Positions 1 through 9,061 of a stretch of 64,000 bases of DNA are shown here, piece by piece. The notes under the pieces are model-generated. The model worked only from the letters and a program-made list of their open reading frames with translations. It was not told the DNA's origin and ran no database searches. The position numbers and the translations under genes were made by a program. Numbering within the stretch: position 1 is the stretch's first letter; each line of letters starts with the position of its first letter. The DNA is from Amycolatopsis rubida (GTDB lineage Bacteria; Actinomycetota; Actinomycetes; Mycobacteriales; Pseudonocardiaceae), in the NCBI RefSeq assembly GCF_900115345.1, contig NZ_FOWC01000008.1:364565-428564 (forward strand), given 5' to 3'.

Positions 1-2
1 GC

Positions 3-530
3 CCGGGAGACACCACCGTGGTCGTCGGGGGCGGCCCGGTCGGGCAGCTGACCAGCCTCGCCGCGCAGGCATGCGGTGCCGGAACCGTGGTTCTCGTCGA
101 ACCCGTCGAAGCGCGACGCGCGGCCGCGGCCGCCGAGGGGGCGCTCACCGCGGCCCCGGAGAATGCCCGTGAACTGGTGGAACGGGTGACCGCGGGCCGG
201 GGTGCCGACGTAGTCGTCGACGCCATCGGCGGCGCTCCCGGTCTCGACACCGCGTTCGGGCTCGTCCGCCGCCGGGGCACCATCGTCTCCGTCGGGCTGC
301 CCGCGAAGAGCTGGCCCTTGCCGGCCGGCCAGGCGTTCGCCGACGAGCTGACCTTGCGGTTCGTCATCGGTGACTTCCTGCGAGACGGCGACGACATCCT
401 CGCCCTCGTCCGGGCCGGCGCCATCGATCCCGCGGTGGTCGCCTCGGCGACGGTTCTCCTCGCCGACGCGCCCGACGCGTACCGGCAAATGGCCGAACGA
501 CGTACGCTCAAGGCATTGATCAGGCTGTAA
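3..530 (+). CDS. Zinc-type (MDR) alcohol dehydrogenase, C-terminal part
   Basis: The gene enters from the left edge already in frame; only about 175 C-terminal residues are present, so the catalytic zinc-binding half is missing. The visible part is an NAD(P)-binding Rossmann fold: the glycine loop VVGGGPVGQL, an acidic residue ending strand 2 (LVEP), then GADVVVDAIGG and RRGTIVSVGLP, all typical of medium-chain dehydrogenases of the threonine dehydrogenase/alcohol dehydrogenase type. It ends only 18 bp before the PucR-type regulator on the same strand, so the two may be co-transcribed. The substrate cannot be told from this half. The microcompartment shell gene just downstream raises the possibility of an alcohol/aldehyde pathway, but that is inference. 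Confidence 0.85.
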   Translation, partial: PGDTTVVVGGGPVGQLTSLAAQACGAGTVVLVEPVEARRAAAAAEGALTAAPENARELVERVTAGRGADVVVDAIGGAPGLDTAFGLVRRRGTIVSVGLPAKSWPLPAGQAFADELTLRFVIGDFLRDGDDILALVRAGAIDPAVVASATVLLADAPDAYRQMAERRTLKALIRL

Positions 531-548
531 AGCTTGGAGGTAACGGCA

Positions 549-2690
549 ATGACGCCGTCACGTGCGGAGAAACGGATCGCCGTTGCCGACGCGACCGGCG
601 CTCTCCGCGCTCTGCTGACCAAGCCCGCGACGACCAGTTCGCTCGCCGCCCCCGCCCTTGCCAAAGCAGCATCGGCCGCCCTCGGCGCGGACGTGGCGGT
701 CATGACGGGCGACTGCCTGCTCGCCGGTCCCGCACCCGCCGGTCCGGGCGGGCAGCGGGTCGACTGCGCGAACGCCACCCTGCGCTGGTGCTCCCCGCAG
801 CAGCCGTCGAGTGCGGTGACCACGCTGCTGCGCCAGGGTTGCGCCTGGCTGGCCGCCGCCCTGGCCATCGACGCGGTCCGGGAGCAAGCCCAGCAAGCCG
901 GGGAGGAGATGAACGCCCTTCGCGACGTCGTCGGGCAGCTCCTCACGGTGCGCGACCTCGACCAGGTGCTGCTGTCGATCGCCGATCGCACCCTGCACCT
1001 GCTCGAATCCGACATCTGCGGGGTCATGCTCGTCGACGGCGACGAAGTCGCGATGAAGTCCTGCGTCGGCAACCGGGCCGTCGAGACGGCCCGGTTGCGC
1101 ATGTCCCGCGGCCAAGGAGTCGCCGGCCTGGTTTTCCTCACCGGCGAACCGTCGAAGGTCGACGACTACCTGGCCGACGAGACGATCAGCCACGACTTCA
1201 TGTCTTTGGCCGAGAAGGAGGAGACGCTCTCCGCCCTCGCTGTCCCGCTGCGTTTGCAGGGCGAGTTCATCGGCGTCCTCGAGGTGTGGCGCCGCCGCCC
1301 GTCGGTCTTCACCGACCGGGACGTGCAGCGCATGGTCACCCTCGCCGACTTCGTGACGATCACGATCGACAACGCCCGGCTGAACGACCGGCAGGCGAAC
1401 GCCGTCGAACAGCTCAAGGAGACCCGGGACGCCCTTGAACGGCAGGTCTCGGTGCTGAAGCGCTCGTCCAGCCTGCAGCAGAAGCTGCTCGCGACCGTGC
1501 TCTCCGGCGTCGGTCTCCCGGCCATCGCCCGCACGGTCGCGACCGAGCTCGACTGCCGGATCGGCATCTACGGACCCGAAGGCAACCTTGTCGCCGCCTG
1601 CGGCGGCCGCAGCCTGACCAGCAAGCTGCCGGCGACCGCGGCCACCAGGACGACCCCGGGCCGCCACCGGGTAACGCTCACCGACGGCAGCACGGCCACG
1701 GCCTGGTTGCAGCCGATCTACGCCGACGGCGACCAGGTCGGTTCGGCCGCCATCATCCCGGCCGAGCATTCGGCCGAAATGATGGACGTCATCGTCGGCC
1801 AGGTCGCGATGGCGTGCTCTCTCACGCTGCTGCGCGAGCACGCCGCCAGCCGTGCCCGCGCCGAGGAACTCGAACAGCTGCTGTGGGACCTGCTCCAGGG
1901 GTCGGTCGAACACCGCATCGCCGCGCGAACTCGCGCCAAGCAGCTCAACGTCGCATTGCGCGGGCAGCTCCGCGTCCTCTACGGACGCATCGACAATCTG
2001 GAGGAAATCGCGGCCGAGAGCGGCTGGGACACCTCGCAAACGGACCGCGTCCGCCGTGAAGTGCTGCGGAGATTCCGCGCGGTCGACACCCATCACGTGG
2101 TCGCCCTGTCGGCATTGCGGGGAAACCTGATCACCGGCATCGCCGTGAACGTCGACCGGACCGCGGTCAAAGACCTGGTCGGCGAGCTCGCCACTGCCCT
2201 CCGAGGGGACTGGCCGGAGCTGCGCGCGACCTGGGGAGCGAGCCGGGCGCACGAAGACGTGGTCGATCTCCCGAGCGCTTTGAACGAGGCGAAGACCGCG
2301 CTGGCCGCGGCACGCCGCCTCGGTGGCGAGAACGCGTTTCTCTACGAAGAACTCGGTATCGTCCGGCTCCTGCTCGGCTCCGGCGACGACCCCGACCTGC
2401 AGACGTTCGTCGACGAACTCACGGGCCCGCTCGTCGCCTACGACCGCGAGAACAACGGCGCACTCGTACGCACGCTGCGGGCCTTCTTCGACGCGAACTG
2501 CTCTCAGCGAGTCGCCGCCGAGCGCCTGTTCGTCCACTACAAGACGCTGCGCTATCGCCTGGAGCAGATCAAGCAGCTCACCGGGCTCGACCTCGCCCGC
2601 CACGAGGACCGCGTGCGCGCCGACTTCGCGCTGCGCCTGCTGCAGGTCACCCGCCCGCTGGAGGACCCCGAAGACGCCGCCGCGGGCTAG
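549..2690 (+). CDS. GAF-domain PucR-family transcriptional regulator
   Basis: This encodes a 713-residue regulator. A GAF-like sensory region lies at roughly residues 130-290 (ICGVMLVDGD, SRGQGVAGLVF, ALAVPLRLQGEFIGVLEV). A helical linker follows, and a C-terminal PucR-type helix-turn-helix near residue 650 (RVAAERLFVHYKTLRYRLEQ). The start is the ATG at 549: a longer frame opens with TTG at 534, but that TTG sits inside the ribosome-binding site TTGGAGG. PucR/CdaR proteins usually activate catabolic genes in response to a small molecule bound by the sensor domain. It follows the dehydrogenase by 18 bp and converges on the BMC shell gene; the two stop codons overlap in the sequence CTAG. Confidence 0.9.
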   Translation: MTPSRAEKRIAVADATGALRALLTKPATTSSLAAPALAKAASAALGADVAVMTGDCLLAGPAPAGPGGQRVDCANATLRWCSPQQPSSAVTTLLRQGCAWLAAALAIDAVREQAQQAGEEMNALRDVVGQLLTVRDLDQVLLSIADRTLHLLESDICGVMLVDGDEVAMKSCVGNRAVETARLRMSRGQGVAGLVFLTGEPSKVDDYLADETISHDFMSLAEKEETLSALAVPLRLQGEFIGVLEVWRRRPSVFTDRDVQRMVTLADFVTITIDNARLNDRQANAVEQLKETRDALERQVSVLKRSSSLQQKLLATVLSGVGLPAIARTVATELDCRIGIYGPEGNLVAACGGRSLTSKLPATAATRTTPGRHRVTLTDGSTATAWLQPIYADGDQVGSAAIIPAEHSAEMMDVIVGQVAMACSLTLLREHAASRARAEELEQLLWDLLQGSVEHRIAARTRAKQLNVALRGQLRVLYGRIDNLEEIAAESGWDTSQTDRVRREVLRRFRAVDTHHVVALSALRGNLITGIAVNVDRTAVKDLVGELATALRGDWPELRATWGASRAHEDVVDLPSALNEAKTALAAARRLGGENAFLYEELGIVRLLLGSGDDPDLQTFVDELTGPLVAYDRENNGALVRTLRAFFDANCSQRVAAERLFVHYKTLRYRLEQIKQLTGLDLARHEDRVRADFALRLLQVTRPLEDPEDAAAG

Positions 2691-2992
2691 GAGCCGAGCC
2701 CGGTCACGGCCTGGCCGATGACACCCTCGGTCTCGCCGTGCGGGCGCGGGATGACGTGCGAGGCGTACAGTTCGCCCACCGCTCCGGCGGCCGCGCTCCC
2801 AGCGTCGACAGCGGCCTTGACGGCACCCACGTCACCACGCACGAGCACGGCGACCTGCCCGTTGCGGAGTGTGCGGTAGCCCTCGAGTTCGACGTTGGCG
2901 CTCTTGACCATCGCGTCGGCCGCTTCGATCGCGCCGACCAGCCCCTTGGTCTCGATCAAACCCAGCGCGCCGGACCGCACGGTCTCTGCCAT
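2687..2992 (-). CDS. Bacterial microcompartment shell protein, BMC-H (EutM/PduA type)
   Basis: The 101-residue product is a single BMC domain. It has the N-terminal strand with GALGLIETKGLVGAIEAADAM, the central YRTLRNGQVAVLVRGDVGAVKAAVDAG, and a C-terminal stretch with VIPRPH. These are the hallmarks of hexameric shell tiles that form the facets of metabolosomes. The start has a GAGGAG ribosome-binding site. Metabolosomes normally need pentameric BMC-P and other shell proteins plus a signature aldehyde dehydrogenase; none is visible within this window. The gene may be the edge of a locus continuing to the left beyond the dehydrogenase, or an orphan shell protein. Family assignment is firm; pathway is unknown. 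Confidence 0.93.
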   Translation of the reverse strand: MAETVRSGALGLIETKGLVGAIEAADAMVKSANVELEGYRTLRNGQVAVLVRGDVGAVKAAVDAGSAAAGAVGELYASHVIPRPHGETEGVIGQAVTGLGS

Positions 2993-3165
2993 TTCGACTC
3001 CTCATCGCGTCGATGTTCCTGCCTTCACGGTAGAGACGCGGGCAGCGAGCCGCGTTGTCCCGGCCGGATAACTGACTCCCGCCGAATTGTCGGCACGAAC
3101 GCATGCGGTAGTGGTGCTCGTCAGCGCGTTGCGGAGCCCCGCCTGGCGAGACTGCCCCGTCGGAC

Positions 3166-3220
3166 GTATGTGAGGGGGTCCCTGAGGGACTCAGACTCCC
3201 TCAGGGACCCCCTCACATAC
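3166..3220. repeat. Perfect 24-bp inverted repeat (long intergenic palindrome)
   Basis: Arms 3166-3189 and 3197-3220 are perfect reverse complements, beginning GTATGTGAGGGGGTCCC, with a 7-nt loop CTCAGAC. As RNA this would form a very stable hairpin in either direction. It lies between the BMC gene promoter region and the permease, and no T-tract follows either arm. It could be a bidirectional terminator or a dispersed palindromic repeat; the latter would show as many genome copies. Confidence 0.85.
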
Positions 3221-3958
3221 CTCAGCGGGAGCGGAGCGAGCCACGCGACCCGGCGGTGCCGAAGAATTGCTGTGGGCGATCGATCGCGCTCCAGGCGTGC
3301 ACTACCCGGTCCTGATCCCCAACCCGCGCGGCTTGGAGCGTTGAGGCTTCGCTCCTCGCAGTGCGGTTCGGCCACGCGGCCCCGAGCGGGTCCCGGACGT
3401 TGCCGGAAGCGGATGTAAACGGCCGTCCGGTCTGGTGGTTACGTGCCGAAACGTGCCGGTGATCTGAGCGGTGCCCGGCGGAAATGCGGTGTTTCTAGCG
3501 TCCTGCGTCGTGAACGCACGTCTGTATGCACACGCGGAGGTGCCCTGGGCTGACGGCGGAGTGGCGAGGCGAGAACCGATGCGCCCGCTGCTGCGCGAGG
3601 AACTGATGGACGGCCGGTTCTCGCCGCGGGAAGCGCTCGCGCGGCTGTCGGTGGAACGCCGGGACAGCGGATTTCGCGACCGTGCCGGAACTGTGCGTGC
3701 GGGTCGTTCCGGAGCCGCACGGCATCGAGCGGGCGATGGGAACCCGGATGTCCGGCAGGATCCGGAGATCCGATCCGCCGAGGTGGCGCACGGGCATCGG
3801 ATGCGGCCGGTGGCACCAGATCCGGATCGTGCTGGACGAGGAGTTTCACGTCGCGCCAGCGCGGCCGCAGGGTGCGCAGGCACGTCGATGGCCGCTGGCG
3901 ACGACCTCGCCCGCCGACGTCTTCTGAACCCGTCCTGTCGTTCGAGGAGCGCATGATC
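3221..3958. other. Intergenic stretch with no supported gene
   Basis: Open frames exist on both strands here (for example 3471-3956 and 3682-3927) but none has a recognisable domain or a convincing ribosome-binding site. Their products are Arg/Pro-rich, as expected for shadow frames in high-G+C DNA. The stretch contains the upstream region of the NCS1 permease. A decayed gene cannot be excluded. Confidence 0.5.
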
Positions 3959-5596
3959 ATGACTGTCGACGATGTCGCGGTAGGCAAGGAAAAACGGACT
4001 GGCCTCGGGGCGTCCAAGGAGACGCTGGAGGACTACACGCTGCGGTTCGCCCCTCGCACGTACCGGCGGTGGACTCCGGCGGTCGTCGGTGCTTCGGCAC
4101 TGGGCGGGATCGCTTACCTGGCGGACTTTTCGATCGGCGCCGGCATCGGCCTGGCGCACGGCACCGCGAACGCGCTGCTGGCGATCGGGGTCGCCGCGGC
4201 GGTCATTTTCGTCACCGGGATCCCGCTGGCCTATTACGGCGCCCGCTACAACATCGACCTCGACCTGATCACCCGCGGGTCCGGATTCGGTTACTGCGGA
4301 TCGGTGCTCACCAGCGTGATTTTCGCCAGTTTCACGTTCATCTTCTTCGCCACCGAAGGGTCCATCATGGCCCAGGGCCTGCGGTTCGCGGTGGGTCTTC
4401 CGCTGTGGCTGGGCTATCTGGTGTCCACTGTGGTCATCATCCCGCTGGTGGTCTACGGGATGAAGGCGCTGGCGAAGCTGCAGAGCTGGACCAATCCGCT
4501 CTGGCTGCTGCTGATGGTCGCGCCGCTGGTGTTCCTGATCGTCAAGGATCCCGGTTCGGTGCGGCGGTGGCTGTCGTTCGAGGGAACCGGCGGTTCCGGG
4601 GTGAACACGGCCGCGGTGCTGCTGGGCGCGGGCGTGTGCCTGTCGCTGATGGGCCAGATCGGCGAGCAGATCGACTACCTGCGGTTCATGCCGCCGCGCA
4701 CCGCGGAGAACAAGCGGGCCTGGTGGGCTTCGGTGCTTCTGGCCGGGCCGGGCTGGGTCGTGTTCGGCGCGGTCAAGCAGGCGATCGGCGTGTTCATGGC
4801 GGTCTACGTCCTGGACGTAGCCGGCGCGGCGGCGGCGGTGGAGCCGATCGAGCAGTTCACCGGGGTGTTCAAGCAGCTGATGCCGCCGTGGCTGGTGGTG
4901 CCGCTGGCGCTGGTGCTGGTCGTGCTGAGCCAGGTGAAGATCAACGTCACCAACGCCTACTCCGGTTCGCTGGCCTGGACGAACTCCTTCACCCGGGTCG
5001 CCAGGCGATACCCGGGACGGCTGGTGTTCGTGTGCGTGAACCTGGCGTTCTCGCTGGTGCTGATGGAAGCGGACATGTTCAGCTTCCTCAACAGCGTCCT
5101 CAGCTTCTACGCCAACTGCGCGATGGCGTGGGTGGTCACCGTGGCCGCCGACATCGCGGTCAACAAATTCCTGCTGAAGCTCTCGCCGAAGCAGCCGGAG
5201 TTCCGGCGCGGCATGCTTTTCGCGGTCAATCCGGTCGGGGTGGTGTCGTTCCTGGCTTCGTCGATCCTGTCGATCGCCGTCTACTTCGGACTGTTCGGCG
5301 CGGCGTGGCGGCCGTACTCGCCGCTGGTGGCCGTCGTCGTCGCGGCGGTGCTGACGCCGCTCATGGCGATCGTGACCCGGGGACGGTTCTACTTGCGCCG
5401 CACCGACGACGGCATCGCCGCGCCGATGCTGGACGCCGAGGGCAACCCGAGCGGATCGCGCTACGACTGCGTGGTGTGCGGCGAATCCTACGAGCGGCCG
5501 GACATGGCCGCGAGCGCCGCAGGCGGCACGATCTGCTCCCTGTGCCTGAGCACCGACCGCGACGGCGTCCACGTCCTGCCCGCGCAGAACCGATGA
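3959..5596 (+). CDS. NCS1-family nucleobase/cation symporter-like permease with C-terminal Cys4 tail
   Basis: The 545-residue membrane protein has about twelve hydrophobic segments and matches the purine-cytosine permease/NCS1 style (RFAPRTYRRWTP before the first helix, LAYYGARYNIDLDLITRGSGFG, QSWTNPLWLLL). Such carriers import nucleobases, hydantoins or related compounds with a cation. I prefer the ATG at 3959 because GAGGAG (3944-3949) is 9 nt upstream; the ATG at 3953 would leave only 3 nt. Unusually, the C-terminal 60 residues are soluble and carry two CxxC pairs (CVVCGES and CSLCLS), a rubredoxin/zinc-ribbon-like module. The stop overlaps the start of the next small gene. Confidence 0.87.
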   Translation: MTVDDVAVGKEKRTGLGASKETLEDYTLRFAPRTYRRWTPAVVGASALGGIAYLADFSIGAGIGLAHGTANALLAIGVAAAVIFVTGIPLAYYGARYNIDLDLITRGSGFGYCGSVLTSVIFASFTFIFFATEGSIMAQGLRFAVGLPLWLGYLVSTVVIIPLVVYGMKALAKLQSWTNPLWLLLMVAPLVFLIVKDPGSVRRWLSFEGTGGSGVNTAAVLLGAGVCLSLMGQIGEQIDYLRFMPPRTAENKRAWWASVLLAGPGWVVFGAVKQAIGVFMAVYVLDVAGAAAAVEPIEQFTGVFKQLMPPWLVVPLALVLVVLSQVKINVTNAYSGSLAWTNSFTRVARRYPGRLVFVCVNLAFSLVLMEADMFSFLNSVLSFYANCAMAWVVTVAADIAVNKFLLKLSPKQPEFRRGMLFAVNPVGVVSFLASSILSIAVYFGLFGAAWRPYSPLVAVVVAAVLTPLMAIVTRGRFYLRRTDDGIAAPMLDAEGNPSGSRYDCVVCGESYERPDMAASAAGGTICSLCLSTDRDGVHVLPAQNR

Positions 5597-5850
5597 AGGG
5601 AACGGAACCCGTATTCGACACCGCTCTGGTCACCAGCCGGGGCGGGATCGCCCGCTGTTCCTTCGCCGCAGTCTTCGAAGCGGAGGAGATGGAGGCGCTG
5701 CTCAACGCGCCGCGGGCTTCGCGGAGAAAAGCTCGCGGCACGACGGTGATCGGGATCATCCGTCGCGAGGTCCTCGACCACACCGACCTTGCCCAACTCA
5801 GGCGTTGCAACCACTGCCAGCGCCCGCGCGAGAACGGGCGGGTCTTCTGA
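5593..5850 (+). CDS. Small protein with C-terminal CxxC, coupled to the permease
   Basis: This 85-residue product is of unknown function. Its ATG overlaps the permease stop codon (ATGA), so translation is probably coupled. Most of the chain is featureless apart from an acidic helix-like segment (FEAEEMEALL). It ends with RRCNHCQRPRENG, a CxxC motif that echoes the two CxxC pairs on the tail of the preceding permease. A small metal-binding or redox accessory of the carrier is possible, but this rests only on position and the cysteine motif. Codon use is GC3-biased like its neighbour. Confidence 0.6.
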   Translation: MKGTEPVFDTALVTSRGGIARCSFAAVFEAEEMEALLNAPRASRRKARGTTVIGIIRREVLDHTDLAQLRRCNHCQRPRENGRVF

Positions 5851-5918
5851 CGTGCATCCGGCGCGGTGGTCGTTCGCGCGCGGACCGGACGACAGCTGCG
5901 TTGTCCTGGCTCCCCGGT

Positions 5919-5954
5919 CCCTCCGGACGGGAAGCCTTCTCCGAACCCGGAGGG
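5919..5954. terminator. Stem-loop between converging genes, possible bidirectional terminator
   Basis: CCCTCCGG (5919-5926) pairs with CCGGAGGG (5947-5954) across a 20-nt loop. A second stem, GACACCG (5957-5963) with CGGTGTC (5969-5975), touches the stop codon of the reductase gene. The position between the permease operon and the convergent reductase suits transcription termination. A related sequence recurs near 21.04-21.08 kb. Confidence 0.5.
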
Positions 5955-5973
5955 AAGACACCGTGCGGCGGTG

Positions 5974-6897
5974 TCAGCCCGGTCCCTCGCTCGCGGCGGC
6001 CAGCAACGGCACCACTACATCGCTGATCGGCGTCGGGACGCGGTGCGCCCTGCCTCGCCGGGAGACGACGCCGTTGCGGACGTCCCATTCGAGCGGCCGG
6101 TCCGCTTCCCGGTCGGCGAGGATGGAGGTGCCCAGGTCGGCCGGGTAGCCGTGGAAGCTTTCGAGGATCTCTCGCGGTACTTCGTCGCTCAGCACGGCGC
6201 CTTCGGCGCGGGCCACCGCGAGACATTCCCGCAGATATGCCAGCGACAGCCGGGAGATGTCGGCGCGGCCGAACATTCCGGCCCGGCGTCCGCTGAGGAC
6301 CATCAGCCCCGCGACCGCGTTCTGCAGCAGTTTGCGCCACGCCACGGAAAGGAAGTCCGCGGCCAGTTCGATGGAGCACTGAGTGCCGCTCAGCGCTTCG
6401 CGAACGGTGCGGGACGCCGGTGCGTCCGGCAGGGTCAGGCGGGCCTCGCCGCGCAGCCGCACCGTGCCGTCGGGCTGGGCCTCGGCAGGGAACCACACGA
6501 CAGCGGGCAGGACGGGACAACCAGGCACGAAGGGCGCCACGGCCGCTTCCTGTTCGACGCCGTTCTGCAGAACGCAGACGACCGTGTCGGGGCGGCACAG
6601 CGCCGCCAGCCAGGGGGCCGAGGCGCGGACTTGAGTCGATTTGACCGCCAGGAAGACAAGATCGACGGTGCCGGCGGCCTGGGCCGGGTCGGTGTGCACC
6701 GGGCCCGGCACGAGAACGCGGCCACGGTCGTCCCGCAGTTCGAGGGACGCCCGTGGCGTGCGGCCGCAGAGCTTCGGCGTGCGGCCCGCCTGATGCAGCG
6801 CGGCCGCGACGGTGGTGCCGATCGCGCCCGGGCCTACGATCGCGACTGCTGGGTGTCCGGAGGTATCCGTCGCTTCTGGACGGCCGGTCTGGGCCAT
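5974..6897 (-). CDS. 2-dehydropantoate 2-reductase family oxidoreductase (ketopantoate reductase-like)
   Basis: A 307-residue NADPH-dependent reductase of the ApbA/PanE family. The N-terminus carries the Rossmann loop VAIVGPGAIGTTVAAAL. Further in are VDLVFLAVKSTQV and the conserved LQNGVEQE segment, then a C-terminal helical domain starting near residue 180 with AWRKLLQNAVAGL, which includes the family's substrate-side Lys and Asn. The open frame runs 67 codons further upstream, but that extension is Arg/Pro-rich and the Rossmann fold starts naturally after the ATG at 6897. Several paralogues are common in actinomycetes, so assignment to pantothenate synthesis is not certain. A decayed copy of its 3' end lies near 21.1 kb. 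Confidence 0.85.
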   Translation of the reverse strand: MAQTGRPEATDTSGHPAVAIVGPGAIGTTVAAALHQAGRTPKLCGRTPRASLELRDDRGRVLVPGPVHTDPAQAAGTVDLVFLAVKSTQVRASAPWLAALCRPDTVVCVLQNGVEQEAAVAPFVPGCPVLPAVVWFPAEAQPDGTVRLRGEARLTLPDAPASRTVREALSGTQCSIELAADFLSVAWRKLLQNAVAGLMVLSGRRAGMFGRADISRLSLAYLRECLAVARAEGAVLSDEVPREILESFHGYPADLGTSILADREADRPLEWDVRNGVVSRRGRAHRVPTPISDVVVPLLAAASEGPG

Positions 6898-7209
6898 GGC
6901 GGCCAGGCTACCCCGTCCGCGCGAACCTGGGATGCCGCGCGGGCCAAGGAAGAAGGAAACCGGGCACCGTCGGAGACCGCGGATTTCCTGTTTCACCGGC
7001 GATGGACCGGCGGCCGACGGTCCTGCGGCTCCGCGCTGATGCGCGGGCCTGGCAGGACACGAGCGGCCGAACTCGTCAGGGCCCAGCACGTTCTTCACTG
7101 CTTCGGTCCGGCGCTACGCCGGGTTCGACGAGATCCTCATGCCGGACTGCCGCTGCCCAAAGCAAGGTCCGCCGGTCTCGGGAGGTGTCACTGGAACAGG
7201 CACAGCGCT

Positions 7210-7870
7210 CCGCCACGGCCGGATTTCGCATCGCGCCGTATGTTCTCGGCAACGGTCACAGTCTGTGCTGCCGTGAGCAGCGGTTTGCTTCCGCGGTCCG
7301 GAACGCGACGCGGGCTCGGTTCGTCGCGCGTGCGATGCCCGGCGCGGCGGTCGACCGCGGCGACGCCTAGGGCGGCTCGCACCCGTCCGACCAGTCGAGG
7401 GATCGGGGCGGCCACGGAGACCGCCGCCGATGGTCATTCCTCGTCGGAGTACGCGGCACCCCTTCGGCGTACTTCCTGGAGGACCGCGGCGAGCCTGCCG
7501 GGCTGGTGAGCAGGTCACGGCCCGAGAACGCCAGGATCGCCCTGCCGGCACCGGTGGCGTGCGGGGGAAGGCGACCGCCGAGGCGGGTCATGGTGGGGAC
7601 GGCTTTCGTGCCGGAGATTTTTTCGGTGCGCAGTGCTTCGGTGCCGTCCAGGGCGGTCAGCTGGATGTTTCCTGGGAGGTCGTGCAGGCAGGGGAGTCGC
7701 ATTGGCGCGAGGCCAGGGCAGCGGCCGTCGTCGAGCCGTTCCAGCCCGACCCAGGCCCGGAGTTCGGCAATCAGGCGGCGGGCGGTCCGCTGCGCGTGGC
7801 CACCTCGGCGAGCGAGAGCGCCGGATGGGCGACGTCGAAGCAGGCTGGGAATTCTGCCGCTGAGCCCCAA
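7210..7870 (-). pseudogene. IclR-family regulator, frameshifted pseudogene
   Basis: Three reverse frames together spell an IclR regulator. The first contains a broken helix-turn-helix (ARRLIAELRAWVGLERLDDG) and the effector-domain core (TALDGTEALRTEKISG, AVPTMTRLGGRLPPHATGAG). A second frame near 7415 carries IPRLVGRVRAALGVAAVD, the conserved strand near the end of IclR proteins. The pieces are separated by frameshifts and small deletions, so no functional protein can be made. It lies next to two other broken genes. Confidence 0.75.
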
Positions 7871-7938
7871 CCGGCGCTGGCCCCGTGCCGCGTTCAGGAC
7901 CGCCGGGACGGAACAACCGGGCTCGACGGAGGAAGATC

Positions 7939-8405
7939 ATGGAAGACCGGCTCGCGCTGCGGGAACCGACCGAGAACTGGGCGCTGTGGCGGGACGCCGG
8001 CGACTGGGTCTGGCACCCGGTCGAGGGCTGGATGACCGCGACGTGGTTCCAGGGCCCGGCGAAAGCAAGGCCGGCTTCGAGCGCGGGGCCGGCATTCTGC
8101 ACTTCCTCGGCGGGCGCGCCGCCGACGTCCGCGGCGAGCGAGCCGTCGCCCAGACGAAGATGACGATCGACCAGCGGGCCATTGTGGACGGTGTCGAGGT
8201 CGACGTGGTCTGCACCGGGCGGTTCTACGACTTCTGCGCCCGGCGCGAAGGGGACTGGAAGATCGCGCGCCGTCAGCCGATCTGCGAGCAGGACCGGCTC
8301 GACCCCGAGCTGCTCGGCCGCTTCCCGGCTGGTTACCGTCACCTCGGCTGCCTGGAGGGTGCCGGGTGGCTGGCCGGTTCGGCCACCGCCGGCGGGCTAC
8401 GCTGA
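7939..8405 (+). pseudogene. SnoaL-like (NTF2-fold) protein, frameshifted
   Basis: The first frame reads MEDRLALREPTENWALWRD and GWMTATWFQGP. The sense then moves to another frame giving GAGILHFLGG, AVAQTKMTID and CTGRFYDFCARREGDW. Together these match a SnoaL_4-type small alpha+beta barrel protein of about 150 residues with an internal deletion and at least one frameshift near 8065. Such proteins are hydratases/cyclases or simple binding folds; this copy is likely inactive. Confidence 0.7.
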
Positions 8406-8423
8406 AGGGGTTCCGTCGGCGAC

Positions 8424-8750
8424 GTCCTGGCTGGCCGGACGACCCCGCCACGCAGTAGCGCGTCGGCCGCCTGGCTGCTGCGCCACCGGCGGTTCGTGCG
8501 CGCCCCGTACCGTGCCCGGCTCGGTTTCCTTCTCGGACACGTCGGCCGCGAGACCGGAGCCCGGGGCTATGCAGTGCTGGAGGTCATCGGGCATCCGGAC
8601 CGGGACATCTACGTCGCGCAGTGGTACCGCAGCCTCGTCGCCGAGCCGTGGGTGCGGGTGGACAGCGGCGCTTCAGGGTTATGTGCGCAAGCATCCGGGC
8701 GCGTGGCGCGAGTTCAAGACGGTTCTCGAAAACGCTCCCGGCACGGCGAG
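8424..8750 (+). pseudogene. Deazaflavin (F420)-dependent nitroreductase-family (DUF385) remnant
   Basis: One frame encodes WLLRHRRFVRAPYRARLG, LLGHVGRETGARGYAVLEV and WYRSLVAEPWVRVDSG. The continuing sequence ALQGYVRKHPGAWREF is found in another frame after a frameshift near 8670. The order of these pieces fits the Ddn/DUF385 family. Parts of the middle are missing. Together with the two preceding broken genes it forms a decaying block just upstream of the intact IclR gene. Confidence 0.6.
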
Positions 8751-9014
8751 CAGCGGCCATCGGCGCCGAGCCGCCGATGGCCGAGCTGCGCTTGGACGGT
8801 GCGGGATCGCGAAAGCGGCGCGGGGATCGCGGGCTCGGCCGCCGCGCAATGTCCGGCCCCGGCGCGGCTGGGAAGTCGTGGCCTCGAACGCGCCTCGGCT
8901 CCGCGCCCGCCGGGGTATCCGCTCGGCTTCCCAGAGCCTGGCCGCGACGCCGCGGAAGCGGTGGGCATTCTCCCTCGGCTGCGGAAACCCGGGGTTCCGG
9001 TAGCCTGACGAGTG

Positions 9015-9033
9015 CTGTTCACGAAGTGAACAG
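9015..9033. promoter_or_regulatory. Palindromic operator upstream of the IclR gene
   Basis: CTGTTCAC-GAA-GTGAACAG is a perfect 8-bp inverted repeat with a 3-bp spacer, 28 bp upstream of the IclR start. Its core GTTCAC-N3-GTGAAC recurs in the divergent promoter at 12239-12253. IclR-family operators are typically about 15-bp palindromes, so autoregulation is likely. Confidence 0.75.
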
Positions 9034-9061
9034 CCAGACCACCTTTACCGGCGGAGGCTTC

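Noticed and set aside
558..2603. A 681-codon reverse open frame across the PucR gene
   Set aside because: It is the antisense shadow of a clearly coding, GC3-biased gene; the product is Arg/Gly/Asp-rich with no domain.
3302..5572. A 756-codon reverse open frame across the NCS1 permease
   Set aside because: His/Arg/Gln-rich shadow frame; the permease on the forward strand explains the bias.
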